64,000 nucleotides of DNA from contig CM050648.1 in assembly GCA_027574665.1 (NCBI GenBank), positions 52,375,200-52,439,199 of the forward strand. Direction: 5' to 3'. Each line of letters opens with the position of its first letter. The first letter of the stretch is position 1. Below the pieces are notes generated by a model. The model did not search any database, was not told the origin of the DNA, and saw only the letters and a program-made list of their open reading frames with translations. This stretch comes from Rhynochetos jubatus. Its lineage: Eukaryota; Chordata; Aves; Eurypygiformes; Rhynochetidae. This document shows positions 1-11,520 of the stretch, piece after piece. The translations under genes and the position numbers were made by a program.

Positions 1-969
1 CTCAAAGGGATAGCGGCATGTGCGCTCTGCTCAACTGCTGAGTTTGGTGTCATCATGGTAGTGTTATGCACCTCAAGCTCCCTCTTGTCTCACAGTATGT
101 GTCAGGCACCTATTATCAAGGGATACACACCCTTGCAGACCCATCTCTCCTCACAGTACTCTGCAAGTCTCTCTTAGTCTTTGCTGGACAGAAAAATAAA
201 ATTCTGCTGTGAAAATAGATTGCATCCTTATCTGGAGTACCATATATATATTTAAATGAAAACATCACGGTTACTTATTATCAGTAAAATAATAACTGCA
301 GGCATACATACTCGCTTACAGCTCTGGAAGGTGTTTATGAGGTATGCATATTTTCATTGATAGACAAGAGAGAAGAAACTTCTTTAGAAGATTAGATCTA
401 ATTCTATGATTATTTTTATTTCCTTTTCTGTTGTTATTTTTCTCTAGATTATCTTATCTTCCTGAATCCCATGGTCATGTGAGTTATTGTTACGATGGGT
501 CATGTCAGCAACATTTCAGTTTTTAAAAAGTCTTGTTACCGTGGCAACTGCCATATCACCTCTTTGAAATAACATGCACAATATGGAATTTGATCTTTTG
601 CACTGTAGAATGTTCAAGGGAAAATGTTCAGTGTTAAGCACCATCATTTTTTCCAAATTTTAATGAGGGTTGAATTATACTTATAATGATTTGTCTGTCT
701 CCTTTCCCACTTAAAATTCTTTCAGAGAGAAAACAATGAGTGCACCAATGTGTATATCCATCCCTACTGACCCCTTCAGTTAGTGACAACAGACAGTACA
801 TGCTATTTTCTATATAGATATTGTAAACATTATATCAATGATTTGTTTCAGTCATTGCATTCCACTTACTCCATTTCCCTCAAATAGCTCAGACAATGGA
901 GTTATTAAGCTCAGGCAGACAGAAAGGTTTTCCCTCAGCTCACATTTATCTGAATTATTGTATTCAAAA
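1..969. other. Unique AT-rich non-coding sequence
   Basis: I see no coding exon here. The stretch is AT-rich and has only short chance open frames. Its one notable element is the RFX-type X-box at 535-548, listed separately. A short TA-rich run lies near 241-255. Confidence 0.6.
535..548. promoter_or_regulatory. Candidate RFX X-box (full palindromic site)
   Basis: The sequence GTTACC-GT-GGCAAC fits the two-half-site RFX consensus (GTNRCC, a short spacer, RGYAAC) with no mismatch. RFX factors bind such sites as dimers, often at genes for cilia and in some enhancers. No promoter or exon is visible beside it, so a distal element or a chance match are both possible. The motif is seen directly; its use is inferred. 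Confidence 0.4.
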
Positions 970-1062
970 ATTCATAGATTTTTAAGACCAGAAATGATCA
1001 TGGTGATTATCAATTGTAGAGTCTTGCACAGCACAAATCATGGAATTTCATCCAGTGATCGC
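970..1062 (-). repeat. Ancient CR1-like LINE relic (3' end)
   Basis: The stretch 'ttcatagatttttaagacca' and the following 'gatcatggtgattatc' and 'ggaatttcatccagtgat' resemble, with many differences, the reversed 3' end of old sauropsid CR1 families that are common in turtles and crocodilians. The match is from memory and diverged. It would be one of the oldest repeats in the window. The frame at 838-1095 crosses it and has no independent support. Confidence 0.4.
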
Positions 1063-2448
1063 TCAGCAAGCCAGAAATACCTTGCTGAACTTTGAGGAAT
1101 GTACCCTCACTACCCACCTTTGTGCAGAAAATGCAAACAAATATCCGGACTGGGATCAGCTTTTATCACTGCCAGGGTGAAGGCAAAATATGTATCCCAT
1201 ATTTTGTGTGCTTTGCCTTGTCCTGGCCATTCTCAGGCTTGGCCTTTGTTGCAATTTATTTTGTTGTGATTATGTGTTTCAGCTTCTAAGGCGCACAAAA
1301 CTTTCTGGCTTCTAAGTGTCCTGGGGATACAGGATTGCAATGCCTCCACAAAAACAACAACAAAAAGAAAATAGATTTTTCAGTCAAAATTTTGCATTTC
1401 TCAAAATGAAATTAAGTATCAAGCAAAGCATTTTGTTCAATCCTTTATCATTGTTCCATTCCTGTTCCTGGAGTTGACAGTGGTGCAACCCCTCCCTTCC
1501 TCAGCACACACTCCCAGTTCTTTGCCCAATTCTGTTTGTTCTTAAGCCTCATTGATTTCCTATCAGTCGTGAGACTGCCAGTTATGCCTCTCAGAATCTC
1601 TGCAGACTATACAAGCCACCTAGAAATTAACCTACTAAGCAGATGCTCGTAATTTTAAACTGGTAAGTTTTATTAAGACAGCAAAGACATTCTCTAGTAG
1701 TATATAATCCTTTTCTTAGTTGAGTCAGAAAGCTGGCAACAATATTTGCTGAGTCTGCATAATAATGAGCACTTTAATGCAAAAAATTGTGGTCAGATTT
1801 CAAAGGAGACATTGCTGACATAAGAAATATTAGAAAAAATACTTAAGGGAAAAACTTTTTTCCTGATTTTTCCTTGAAAAGTGAAAATCCAAGAATTTTT
1901 CTATGAACTCTTTTTGAATGCTTTTTCCTATCTGTGAGATATTTTTCTTTCCTCTAATTTTTAGCTAAGGTTTTTTAAAAGAAATGGGGTTTGTACTAAC
2001 AAATGTTCATTATTAGTATTGTTTGCATACATCACACAAAAAATTGGTCTTGAATCTTTTTCCTCTGACAGGTAACATAAATCTGCTGAATTCAGCGAAG
2101 CTACACAGTTGGGGATCCAAGGTAAATGAGAAGAAATCCAGCTGTTTCTATATAATTTCAGAACACGGTGGGGTTTTGTGTACATTTTAAAACATTACTT
2201 ATATAGATTTTAATTTTTTTTATTTATTAGAGTCGAAAATTAAAAGAAAGATGACTGTTTGTTGCTTCAAGCCTGTGTTTTCTAAACCTGACCAAAGCAA
2301 TTAAAGGTGATCTTAACGCTGGTAAGAAATACAGATTTTCAGAATTGTTTTGCTGGCTTCATATTGTGTTAGTTATAGCAATTTTGCCAAAAATTACACT
2401 ATATAAAAAAAAATGGAACTCAGTCAATTTGTGCTTTGACAAAATTAC

Positions 2449-2485
2449 TTTTTCACTCGTTTCAAACAATGAAACGAGTGAAAAA
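2449..2485. repeat. Perfect inverted repeat / hairpin, 16-bp stem, 5-nt loop
   Basis: The left arm at 2449-2464 (TTTTTCACTCGTTTCA) is the exact reverse complement of the right arm at 2470-2485, with the loop AACAA between them. The pairing stops abruptly outside the arms. Both strands stay open across it, so two overlapping short frames (2345-2545 plus, 2359-2550 minus) mirror each other there. It could be a recent snap-back templated duplication, a relic of a short inverted-repeat element, or a structured RNA. It is too short for a typical microRNA precursor. Confidence 0.9.
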
Positions 2486-2914
2486 ATGCATTGTGTTGGA
2501 ACTGTAGGAGGAGAGAAACAGGTCACTAATAAAGGAAAACACTGAAACAAGCTAAGTCACATTGCTTCACTTCTCCAGATTGCTGAAAAAGGTATTGTGT
2601 GCTTGACATTACAAACTCTCTGAGCTTCCCTGGAGGTAGGAGTGGTTTAGTACTAGTAAGTGAAAAACACAGTCTAAGATTGTCCAGGTCCGTAAAGTTT
2701 TCCTCTCAGGAGTCGGCACTGTTAGACCCTAAAATGACCAGCTAAAATTCCTCGAATTTCAAACTCCATAAAAATAAATAAATCTTAAATTCATTACTAT
2801 AATCCCCATAGATGAGAGATGATCATAAAGAGATCATGCTCATAAAGGTTTTACTCCCCCAGTTCTGCAAGAACTGAAATTTTAATTTTTATAAATATGT
2901 AGTAAAGAGTATTT

Positions 2915-2930
2915 TATATATATATATATA
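2915..2930. repeat. (TA)8 microsatellite
   Basis: Eight uninterrupted TA units lie in an AT-rich setting. This is ordinary simple sequence and likely length-polymorphic. Confidence 0.9.
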
Positions 2931-5900
2931 TTTCCCATTTGGAAGAAAGCATTGGTGTAATTTAAAACTTGTTTTCTACTCTTCTGGGTATAAGGAGTTA
3001 TGGAATCACATTTGTGTTTGCAAAACTATATATTTTTTAAAAAAACCCTTTTTCTGGAGTTGCATTTTTAGAAGTAAACATCCCATTTATCTGCTCCATG
3101 TGTCTCCCCCATGTGAGGTATAGACAACACAGGAAGAGTGCACTCATTGGATTTGCTTGGAATATACATTTCACATTATCTAAGTGGTCCTTGCATGTGT
3201 CTCAGAAGAAAATACATGGTTAGGATCATGAATTATATTTATCAGCAACGTATTACTTTGCTCACCTCTTTACATGTAGACAAACCCAGCCACTATCACC
3301 AGGGGAAAACAGCTCATATTTCAGTGAAATCTGCCGTCTGTCCCACATTTCTCAGTAACCAGTGGAGACCAGGCAGCGGAATGGTCTTTAACCATGCCGT
3401 TAATATCTGTCCTGGTGGTCAAAATGCTGGGAAATGCAGCATGAAATTTAGCCAGGTTGGTAGGCTGCATGCCATGTAAATGTGCTATGAATTTCTCCAG
3501 TAAGCACGCATTACATTATTTCATTTATGTCTTTATTTCACATCTTAGTTGCAGGGTACTGTGCCTGGTGTCACCAAGCCTTGCATCACTGCATAGGAAT
3601 GTGCCCTTAGAAAAATCCTGTCTTGACTGTACCTTCAACGCTGCCTGGATGAAAGCTGAACGTCGCGTAGCTAACCAAATACTGGCAGTGCATGGTTATG
3701 CTTATGGTAGTTACATAGCTAAAGAAAGCAGCATTTCTCAGGAGAGCTGAGTACTTAAAATGATCCAGCACCTGGATTTCAAATTTGCCATGTCTCTGTT
3801 TCTATCTCAGATCTCATTAATTTTGAAATCTATTGTGCCATATTCTGGAGTATAATAAACAAATTAAATAATACTAGAGATGACAAATCTCTTCAGGTGT
3901 GAATACTGTAATAAAAAGCAACCTTTTATAATCAAATACATTAATAAAATTATGCATTCTTAGGAGAAACATAGGGATAAAATAGCACAATGAATTACAT
4001 AAAGTGCAAGTTCTCAAAACATATTTTGTAATAACCTTATTATTTCATAATAACCTTAGCAGCTGCAGTCATTTCTACTCTACTGTTTAAAGCAGACTTT
4101 ATTATACGTAGAAAGATATGATGTTTCTCATTAACATTAAAAATTAACAAAATAAGTCATTTGGATATCTCCTGTATATTTCTTGTATGAACATCAGCAA
4201 GAACTATTTTCACTCAAAAGCAGCAAGTGATTAAGGAGCCTAAAATGTCTGTCCTTGTTTCTTTGTCACAGCTACACACATTTTTCTGTGCATTTTATGA
4301 CACAGGCTGTCACATTTTTTTGTGCATTCCATACATTTTCCCTTGGAACATGGCTGCCCCAATTAAATGCATTAAGTTTGACGTTTTTGAGCTTTCCTAG
4401 TTCTGCAGACCTAGAACTCCTGAGGAAGGAGGTTGTCCAGAGCCTTGCCCCAGCAGCAGTTTCAACTGAGCAATATGAGGAAGCCTAATAGCCAAGGGGG
4501 CTGGATTTGAGTGATGCATGAAAGGGAGAAAAGGGGATCCGAGTGACTGAAGGTGCGAAGTCCTTAGGCAGATTTTAGGAGACTCAAGATCCTTTGAGAA
4601 AAATGGAGAGGACAGATACTGTTGGCAGCGGTAGCACGGAGACAGCAGTGTTAGGATGCTACTGCTCTTGGGCAGCTTCAGTGAGGTTCCCATGCTGGGG
4701 CAGCCCCTTGCTGCTGAGGGAATGATTGTCCAGGTGTTTGGTAATGGAATAATCTGAATTTCTGTCTCCTGGAGAACATGATTTTAGAGGGGGAGTCAGT
4801 GTGATGAGGACCAGTCTCCTGTAGAAAGGTGGGGTGCTGTGACTGTCTCCCACTGCAGGATCCCCTGGGTTCCCTTCCTTCTGCATCCCCAGGGTGTGTG
4901 TTTTGTGGGTAGCTGGTGTGCAGCTCAGGAAGGCTTGAAAACTGTGCACCCTGGGATGGAATAATGAAACCTGGTGGTGGATGTAAGAATAATGGGGTTT
5001 GAATATGTGGGTTTGTTCCTAAGGTTCACACAGAAGTGTTCTATTTAATTAATAAGCTCATGGGATCCAGATCCCTTGTGATGTCTTCATTTTTGGAGGT
5101 CACATGACTTTAATTCAGCCATAAATGCAAATTAAAAGGTTGTGTCATTGTATGTGGATATGTGGGAAATGTCAATGTGGCATAATGTAGTGTGGTGCAG
5201 GGATTTCAGAAATAGCTTGCTTTGCTGAAGCAATCTTGCTGCCTTCAATTGGTACTCCACACAGGCTGATTTACATTTCTCTTTAGACAATAAGGAATTT
5301 GAGTAGTAATATGGAAAACTATGATACCTGAAAAAAGCACAAGTGACAGTATCAGTCTTGGATCCTCCAGTATGGTAGCCAAACATTGCAGAAGCACATG
5401 ATGCATTGTTAAACAGATTTGGATATTTCAGGAAATGCAAAATACCAAGGGCATATAGAAAGCCATTTTCAAAGCAAACGTAAGACAATAAGACGGGTGT
5501 CATAGGTAATTAGAGGTGACTGCATTTGAGTTGGAGGTTCTCCTACCCGCATATAGTATTTAAGGACAACTGGAGCTAAATGAAATAAAAATAAATGGCT
5601 GAAACCTGTTTCCTACTAAAACACCAGAAAAATTCTCTTGGCTGCACTGGTAAAAGATTTGTTATAAAAGGAAATAAGCTGATTTGTCTAGCCAATGAAA
5701 ACTATACAGACTTGGATACGGTATTCATGGGAACACCAACCTCAGCTGACCAATAAAGAAAATATTTGAATCAGTGAATAACAGAAACAGAAATTTGGAG
5801 AAGGACCAAAACCAGAAGCTCCACAGTACAGAGAAATATTATCCATGATGATGGATAATTGGTTTTTTTCAGAAACATTTAGGCCTCTGAAATAAAAAAG

Positions 5901-6751
5901 AGAAAGAAAGGATCATTCAATGCAAAAATTGAAGACCAAGACAAAAGAAGGAAAATTAACTTTAAGTTGAAACTTCAGGGCTTTTCTACCTCTTTAAACT
6001 AATTTTACAGAAAATTACTGTATGACAGCGATTATATTCCAACTACCAATCTGAAAACCAAACTGACAGCAAGACTTCAAGAATCATTATTGCAAAATAA
6101 AGAGGATAAACACTTCCTCCTTACAGATTTGTTGTTCCAAAAGGGTTATGAAGACACACTATTAGATAAAATTACGTTTACTACTACTCCTTAATCTGTG
6201 TTAGTCCAAGGTCACATGTAGTATTTCCTTCCATGAAGTGAAGGGAAAAGAGAAATCCAGAATGTGTCTTTGTGAAACACTACTGAAAAAATTGTTAAAA
6301 GAAATAATTCTTTCAAAACTTTTGTATGCCTTCTTTGACATGGCAAGCAGTTTCTTCTTTGTCTAAGGTAATGTTGCAAACCAGTGTTGTTTCTAAGAGC
6401 AAATCTTTTTCTAGAGTATTACAGGAAGTCTGTGAAAGTGTCAGACATGTTTTTCTCTTAGAGAAACTGTTGAAACCGTAGGAAATTCCATTAAAATCAG
6501 ATAAATTTATTAGAAATTCACAGTGATGTAATTAATCATAGCACAGGACCTTACTGGCAACCGGCATTTCTGAAGATGTCAGATATGGGCTTTGGGATGT
6601 ATGTTTGGATACATTCTTTTGCCCTTCCCAAGTGGAAGTATGACAGCTCTTCTGGTTTCAGAACGGTGGAAGAATCTACAGTGAGGAATCAGTTCCTTCA
6701 CAAGTACTAACACTGATTTTAGCATCGAGTATATGGCATATGGAGTATTTT

Positions 6752-8024
6752 TCGTAGAATTATAGAATAGTTTGGGTTGCAAGAGACCGCAAAGATCACC
6801 TAGTTCCACCCCCACTGCCATGGGCAGGGACATCTTCCACTAGACCAGGTTGCTCAAAGCCCCATCCAGCCTGGCCCTGAACACTTCCAGGGATGGGGCA
6901 TCCACGGCTTTTCTGGTCAACCTGTTCCAGTGCTTCACCACCCTCTCCATGAAGAATTTTATCCTGATGTCCAGTCTAAATCCACTTGCTTTCAATTTAA
7001 AACCATTACCCCTTGTCCTGTCACTACAGGCCCTTGTAAAAAGCCTCCCTCCACCTTTTTTGTTAGCCCTCCTTCAGATACGGGAAGTTGCTATAATGTC
7101 TACCTGGAGCCTTCTCTTCTCCAGGCTGAACAAGCCCAACTCTCTCAGCCTGTCCCCACAGGAGAGGTGCTCCAGCCTTCTCATCATCTTCATAGCCTCC
7201 TCTGGACTAGCTCCAACCGGTTGATATCCTTCTTATCTTGGGGGTCTCAGAGCTGGACATAGTACTCTAGGTGGGGTCTCATGAGAGCAGAGTGGGAGAA
7301 TCACCTCCCTCGAACTGCTGGCCATGCTTCTCTGGATACAGCCCAGGATACAATTGGCTTTCGGGGCTGCCAGCAAACACTGCCAGTTCATGACCAGCTT
7401 TTCATCCACTGGTACCCTCGAGTCCTTCTCCTCAGGGCCCCTCTCAATCCATTCTTTGGCCAGCCTGCACATGTGTTTGGGATTGTCCCAGTCCGGGTGC
7501 AGGACCTTGCACTTGGCCTTGTTGAACTCCATGAGGTTGGCAGGGGCCCACCCCTCCAGCCTGTCAAAGTCCCTCTGGATGGCATCCCTTCCCTCCAGTG
7601 TGTTGACTCCACCACACAGCTTAGTGTCATTGGCAAACTTGCTGAGGGTGCACTCAGTCCAACTGTCCATGTTGCTGACTAAGATGAAAAACAGCACCAG
7701 TCCCAGTACCAATCCGTTAGGAATGCCACTTATCACTGGTCTCCACTCAGACATTGAGCTGTTGACCACAAATCTCTTAGCACGATCATCAAGCCGGTTC
7801 CTATCCACCGCTGTCCATCTGTCAAATCCATGTCTTTTCAATTTGGAGAGAAGGATGTCGTGCGGGACGGTTTCGAAGGCTTTGCACAACTCCAGGTAGA
7901 TGATATCAGTTGCCTGTCCTTTATCCACCAAGTACGTGACCCCATTGTAGAAGGTCACCATATTCATCAAGTACTTTTGAAGGAAAAAAGAGCCCATGAA
8001 GCCTAGGTTCTGTCTTCTCACCTC
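6752..8024 (-). mobile_element. CR1 LINE, 5'-truncated, about 1.27 kb
   Basis: This is the longest CR1 copy in the window. Read on the minus strand it runs from within the reverse-transcriptase region through the 3' UTR to the short terminal repeats, seen on the plus strand near 6752-6775 as 'tagaattatagaatagtttg'. The order on the plus strand (3' UTR, C-terminal region, RT) is the exact reverse of CR1. The 5' part (ORF1, endonuclease, early RT) is missing, as is usual after incomplete target-primed reverse transcription. Many substitutions and small deletions indicate an old insertion. Confidence 0.93.
7233..8021 (-). pseudogene. CR1 reverse transcriptase remnant with mutated catalytic motifs
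   Basis: This 262-codon open frame lies inside the CR1 copy. It covers RT motif A onward and the C-terminal region. Motif A, near residues 43-50, reads LELCKAFE, with glutamate at residue 44 where the metal-binding aspartate is expected. Motif B, near 98-103, reads SGIPNG, where SG[IV]PQG is usual. Motif C, near 129-132, reads FAND, where FADD is expected. Two of the three catalytic carboxylates are therefore altered, and the segment around residues 67-80 is shortened. The N-terminal endonuclease is absent. The methionine start is fortuitous. It should be read as a dead retrotransposon fragment that happens to remain open. Confidence 0.9.
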
Positions 8025-9239
8025 ATGGTCAATAGTACCTTACTTACCAACTTTTCAAAGAAAACTCATTTCATTATTAGTTCATGGTTAGAAAAAGGAA
8101 ACTAAATTAGCCTGTTCTTGCCTAACATGAAATCTGTGCACTAAAAAAAAGAAACAAACCCATCAAGAGTTGTCATATTGCAAACATTTCTGGTTTGTAA
8201 TTTTTTGTATGCATGTTGGCTTTTGTTTAGGAAACTTTGGTAATAAAATGGACAATTATTAATATAATCTGTATGTGGTAGGAAAATGTAACATTTCACT
8301 TTTTGATAGCAAAGTGAGACATGGGGAATGAAAACAACTATTCCAAATCCTAACTGGCAGCCATTGGCAGCTTTGGAGTAAAGATTTTAATAATCTTACC
8401 TCCTCAACAATCATTAAAATAATTGCCTTTCTATACAGCTAACATTCAGTTGAACAGCCACTTGCTGAGTGGCTATGATCATATAATGTCAAATAAATGA
8501 CAAATAAATGAGTTGTCATTTTTAGTCTGGGATACCACAAAGTTAAGCTACAGCAGATAGCTAAACAACCAATGCAATTATATCCAATGCATAATCCAGG
8601 AAAAGCCTCTGGATTTAGTTTCCCTCTGAGTATTGGTGTCTCTGGTTTATGCTTTTAATGTGGGAATCTCAGTACCTGATATGATCCTGTGGCAGTCAGG
8701 AAATTTCCAGGACCATTCCTTATCTACCTAGAGGAATCCCATTTTGGGGTCATGAATATAGGCTGTCTCTGAAGAGGAGCCTTGGTGTGGTTGCTTAGGA
8801 ACCAGACAAAGGGATTCAAGGCAGAAAGAAGGTGTAATGGTAATGAATGAAAATATAATCTGTGGCAACATCTGACACATGGGTAACTGGAAGAGGCTTT
8901 GTGCCTGTATAGTTGATAAAATTATATTTTCATTTCCATCCATTCATTCTCATCAGATGAACCTTGACTCCCTTAATTATTACTTAGCTGTAAATTATGC
9001 CTCTTTGCACAAAACCTGGTCAGAGTTTGTATGCCTTATCTGAGGGAACCAGAAATTAAGACATTATTTCTGAGAAAATCTCTTCTAATGAGTTAATGAA
9101 AATTGAAGCTTTATTTGTAACTTTGTTTATAGAGCAGCACTTGGGCAACATTTGTCTTGGGATCTCTGATTACAGTCAGGTACTGTAGATTAAGACAGCT
9201 GATGATCTCAGAATCACATAAATAAACTTCTGGCATAAT
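8025..9239. other. Unique non-coding sequence
   Basis: No gene or transposon was recognised. A short near-tandem duplication of an 11-mer ('caaataaatg' units) lies near 8489-8511. Confidence 0.55.
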
Positions 9240-9700
9240 TGCTGCACCGAGCTATCTGCGGCTGGAGGATGCTTGTGATTCAGCTCTCTGTTGCCTCAGT
9301 GAACGAACATGCACCAGCTGTGTGGCAAACGTCAGCATATGGTGATACAATAGCATAAACTGAAGACACCTCAGACCTTTAGATCTACATACAAATAGCC
9401 TGGTGGCACAGTGTGTTGTTGACTGGGTGTATAAAAGATGTTACCTGCTCAGCCCGGGCAAAAGCTGGGTGCTGGTGGGCTGCTGAGCTGCCATCTGCCT
9501 GCACCTCTTGGCTCCACTAACAGTGTGCCCATTCGTCCAGTAAAACCAGTACTCTGGGCAACACATTTACTTTAGAGACCGCCTTCTTACAGTGAACCTC
9601 TGCAGAACCAAAAATTGAAATAAAGCACACATTTACAACTCTCACTGAGTGCAGTGATACCTGGGAGTGTGCCCGGCATTCAGGCACTATATTTCCAGTG
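9240..9700 (+). promoter_or_regulatory. TATA-box / poly(A)-signal module, possible old solo LTR
   Basis: A good TATA box lies at about 9430-9437 (gtataaaa). It is followed by a GC-richer transcribed-like stretch and an AATAAA poly(A) signal at 9619-9624, about 190 bases downstream. Promoter and poly(A) signal this close on one strand is the arrangement of a retroviral LTR (U3-R-U5). I could not define TG...CA ends or a target-site duplication, and I do not recognise the family. The alternative is an ordinary TATA promoter with a coincidental AATAAA. Confidence 0.3.
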
Positions 9701-10176
9701 ACACTGTCAGGACACTCCTTTCCATGCTGAAACTACAACTTATTTTTGAAGTTAACTCTCTGATTCTCACGTATGACAAAAGCACGCACATCCACCAGTG
9801 TAAGGTCAGCAACCTTCAACTGCTCCATGTTGAATGTCTCTTTACAACCACAGAGTTGTGTGAAAAAATTTAGAGTGTATTGCTATGTTTATCCAAACAA
9901 AGATACTAAAGCAGGTTGTGAAAGACTTGTGGAGGTCTTGTGCAGTAAAAAGGACACAGTCATTCCTGCCCCTGGCCCTGAACTCAACTTGCTTTCCCCT
10001 CACCAGCAACTTCTGCTCTGTGAACCACTGCACAGTTCTGCACAGATCAGATTTCTTCTTCTTTTTTTAATGTGGGTTTTTTTTTTTTTTATTTTGAATT
10101 TATTTTTCCAAAACGTGGAAGGGTTTTGAGAACCGAAGTTTGTTTCTCACAGTAAATGTGACACTGAGCATATTAG
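9701..10176. other. Non-coding sequence with T-rich tract
   Basis: No gene was recognised. The right part (about 10052-10092) is T-rich and includes an uninterrupted run of 14 T at 10077-10090. Short open frames crossing it encode poly-Phe and look artefactual. Confidence 0.6.
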
Positions 10177-10475
10177 AGAATCACAGAATGGGTGAGTTTG
10201 AATGGGACCTCTGGAGGTCCTCTGGTCCAAGCCTGTGCTCAATAAGGGCCACCTACAGCAGGTTCCCCAGAGCCATGTCCAGATATTTTCTGAATATCTC
10301 CAAGGATGGGTACTTCACAACCCTTCTGGGCAATCTGTGCCATTGCTCCGTTACCCTTACAATGAAAATGTGTTTCCTGACGATCAGAGGGAACCTCCTT
10401 TGTTTCAGTTTGTGCCCATTCTCTCTGGTTCTGTCAATGGGCACCACTGGAAAGAGCCTGGTTTCATACCCTTTA

Positions 10476-11140
10476 CACAGATTCACAGAGTGGTAGGGGT
10501 TGGAAGGGACCTCTAGAGATCATCTAGTCCAGCCCCCCTGCCAGAGCATGATCACCTAGAGTAGATCACACAGGAACAAGTCCAGGCGGCTTTGGAAAGT
10601 CTACAGGGAAGGAGACACCCCCACCTCTGGGCAGCTTGTCCCAGGGCTCTGTCACCCTCACAGGGAAGAAGGGTTTCCTCACGTTCAGGTTGAACCTTCT
10701 GTTTTCCAGCTGATGGCCATTGCCCCTAGTCCTGTCACTGGACACCACTGAGAAGAGCCTGGCCCCATCCTCCTGACACCCACCCTTTAGATATTGATAA
10801 GCATTGATAAGATTCCCCCCTCAACCTCCTCTTCTCCAAGCTGAACAGCCCCAGCTCTCTCAGCCTTTCCTCATATAGAAGGTGCTCCAGGCCCTTCATC
10901 ATCTCCGTGGCCCTGCGCTGGATCCTCTCCAGCAGCTCCTTGTCCTTTTGGACCTGAGGAGCCCAGAACTGGACACAGCACTCCAGGTGAGGCCTCACCA
11001 GTACTGAGTAGAGGGGGAAGATAACTGCCCTCAACCTGCTGGCCACATTCTTCTTAATGCATCCCAGGGTGCCATTGGCACTCCTGGCTGCGAAGGCACA
11101 CTGTTGACTCATGGTCATCCTGTTGTCCACTTGGACTAGT
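10476..11140 (-). mobile_element. Younger CR1 LINE nested in the older CR1
   Basis: The 3' end on the plus strand is at 'cacagattcacagagtgg' and the following 'taggggttggaagggacc'. The copy is 5'-truncated after about 665 bases. It is closely similar to the copy at 47395: by eye I count about 13 substitutions and one 2-base indel over the first 350 bases. That makes these two the youngest-looking CR1 copies in the window. A short ACCCT occurs on each side (10468-10472 and 11144-11148) and could be a target duplication, but the host CR1 sequence blurs this. Confidence 0.9.
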
Positions 11141-11520
11141 TGCACCCTCCCTTCAGGTATTTGTGTACATTGATGAGATCCCCTTCTCTTTTCCATGCTG
11201 AGCTGTCTCATCTCTCTCAGCCTTTCCTCATATATTAGGTGCTTCAATCCCTTAATCACCTTAGTTGGATTCTCTCCAGTATGTCCATGTCTCTCGTACT
11301 GGGGAGACCATAACTGGACCCAGTACTCCAGGTATGTCCTCACCAGTCCTAAGTAGAGAGGAAGGATAACCTCCCTCAACCTGCTGGTAACACTCTTACT
11401 GCATCCCAAGATATCATTAGCCTTTTCTGCACATTGTTGTATCATGTTCAGCATGGTGTCCCCCAGAACTGCCAGGTCCTTGTCTGTCATGTTTCTTTTC
11501 AACCAGGTGGCCCCCAGCAT
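10735..11520 (-). pseudogene. Chimeric 261-codon frame from two nested CR1 C-termini
   Basis: This minus-strand open frame runs without a stop from the older CR1 (residues 1 to about 125) into the younger CR1 (about 128-261). The CR1 ORF2 C-terminal block therefore appears twice in tandem: LGCSKSVTSRLREVILPLY near residue 39 and LGCIKKNVASRLRAVIFPLY near 150. Each is followed by a 'YEERLRE...EKRR' segment. No RT catalytic core is present. The frame exists because the younger element inserted in the same orientation and reading phase. Nothing shows that it is expressed, so I regard it as non-functional. Confidence 0.85.

Larger units (their letters stand above)
1086..6751. other. Mostly unique non-coding sequence
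   Basis: No exon, RNA gene or recent transposon was recognised. The stretch contains the perfect hairpin at 2449-2485, a (TA)8 run at 2915-2930 and a slightly more GC-rich patch at about 4400-4950. That patch has overlapping short open frames on both strands and no recognisable product. An unstarted open frame at 6003-6194 was considered and rejected. Confidence 0.55.

Noticed and set aside
2345-2550. Two overlapping short frames on opposite strands sharing similar peptides
   Set aside because: The similarity comes from the perfect inverted repeat at 2449-2485, which reads alike on both strands.
6003-6194. Unstarted 63-codon open frame preceded by an acceptor-like 'tttacag' and ending in TAA
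   Set aside because: The peptide looks plausible, but it has no recognised homology and no clear partner exon. Frames this long are expected by chance in AT-rich 64 kb.
6850-7899. Plus-strand open frames of 110-191 codons
   Set aside because: They are antisense shadows of the minus-strand CR1 at 6752-8024.
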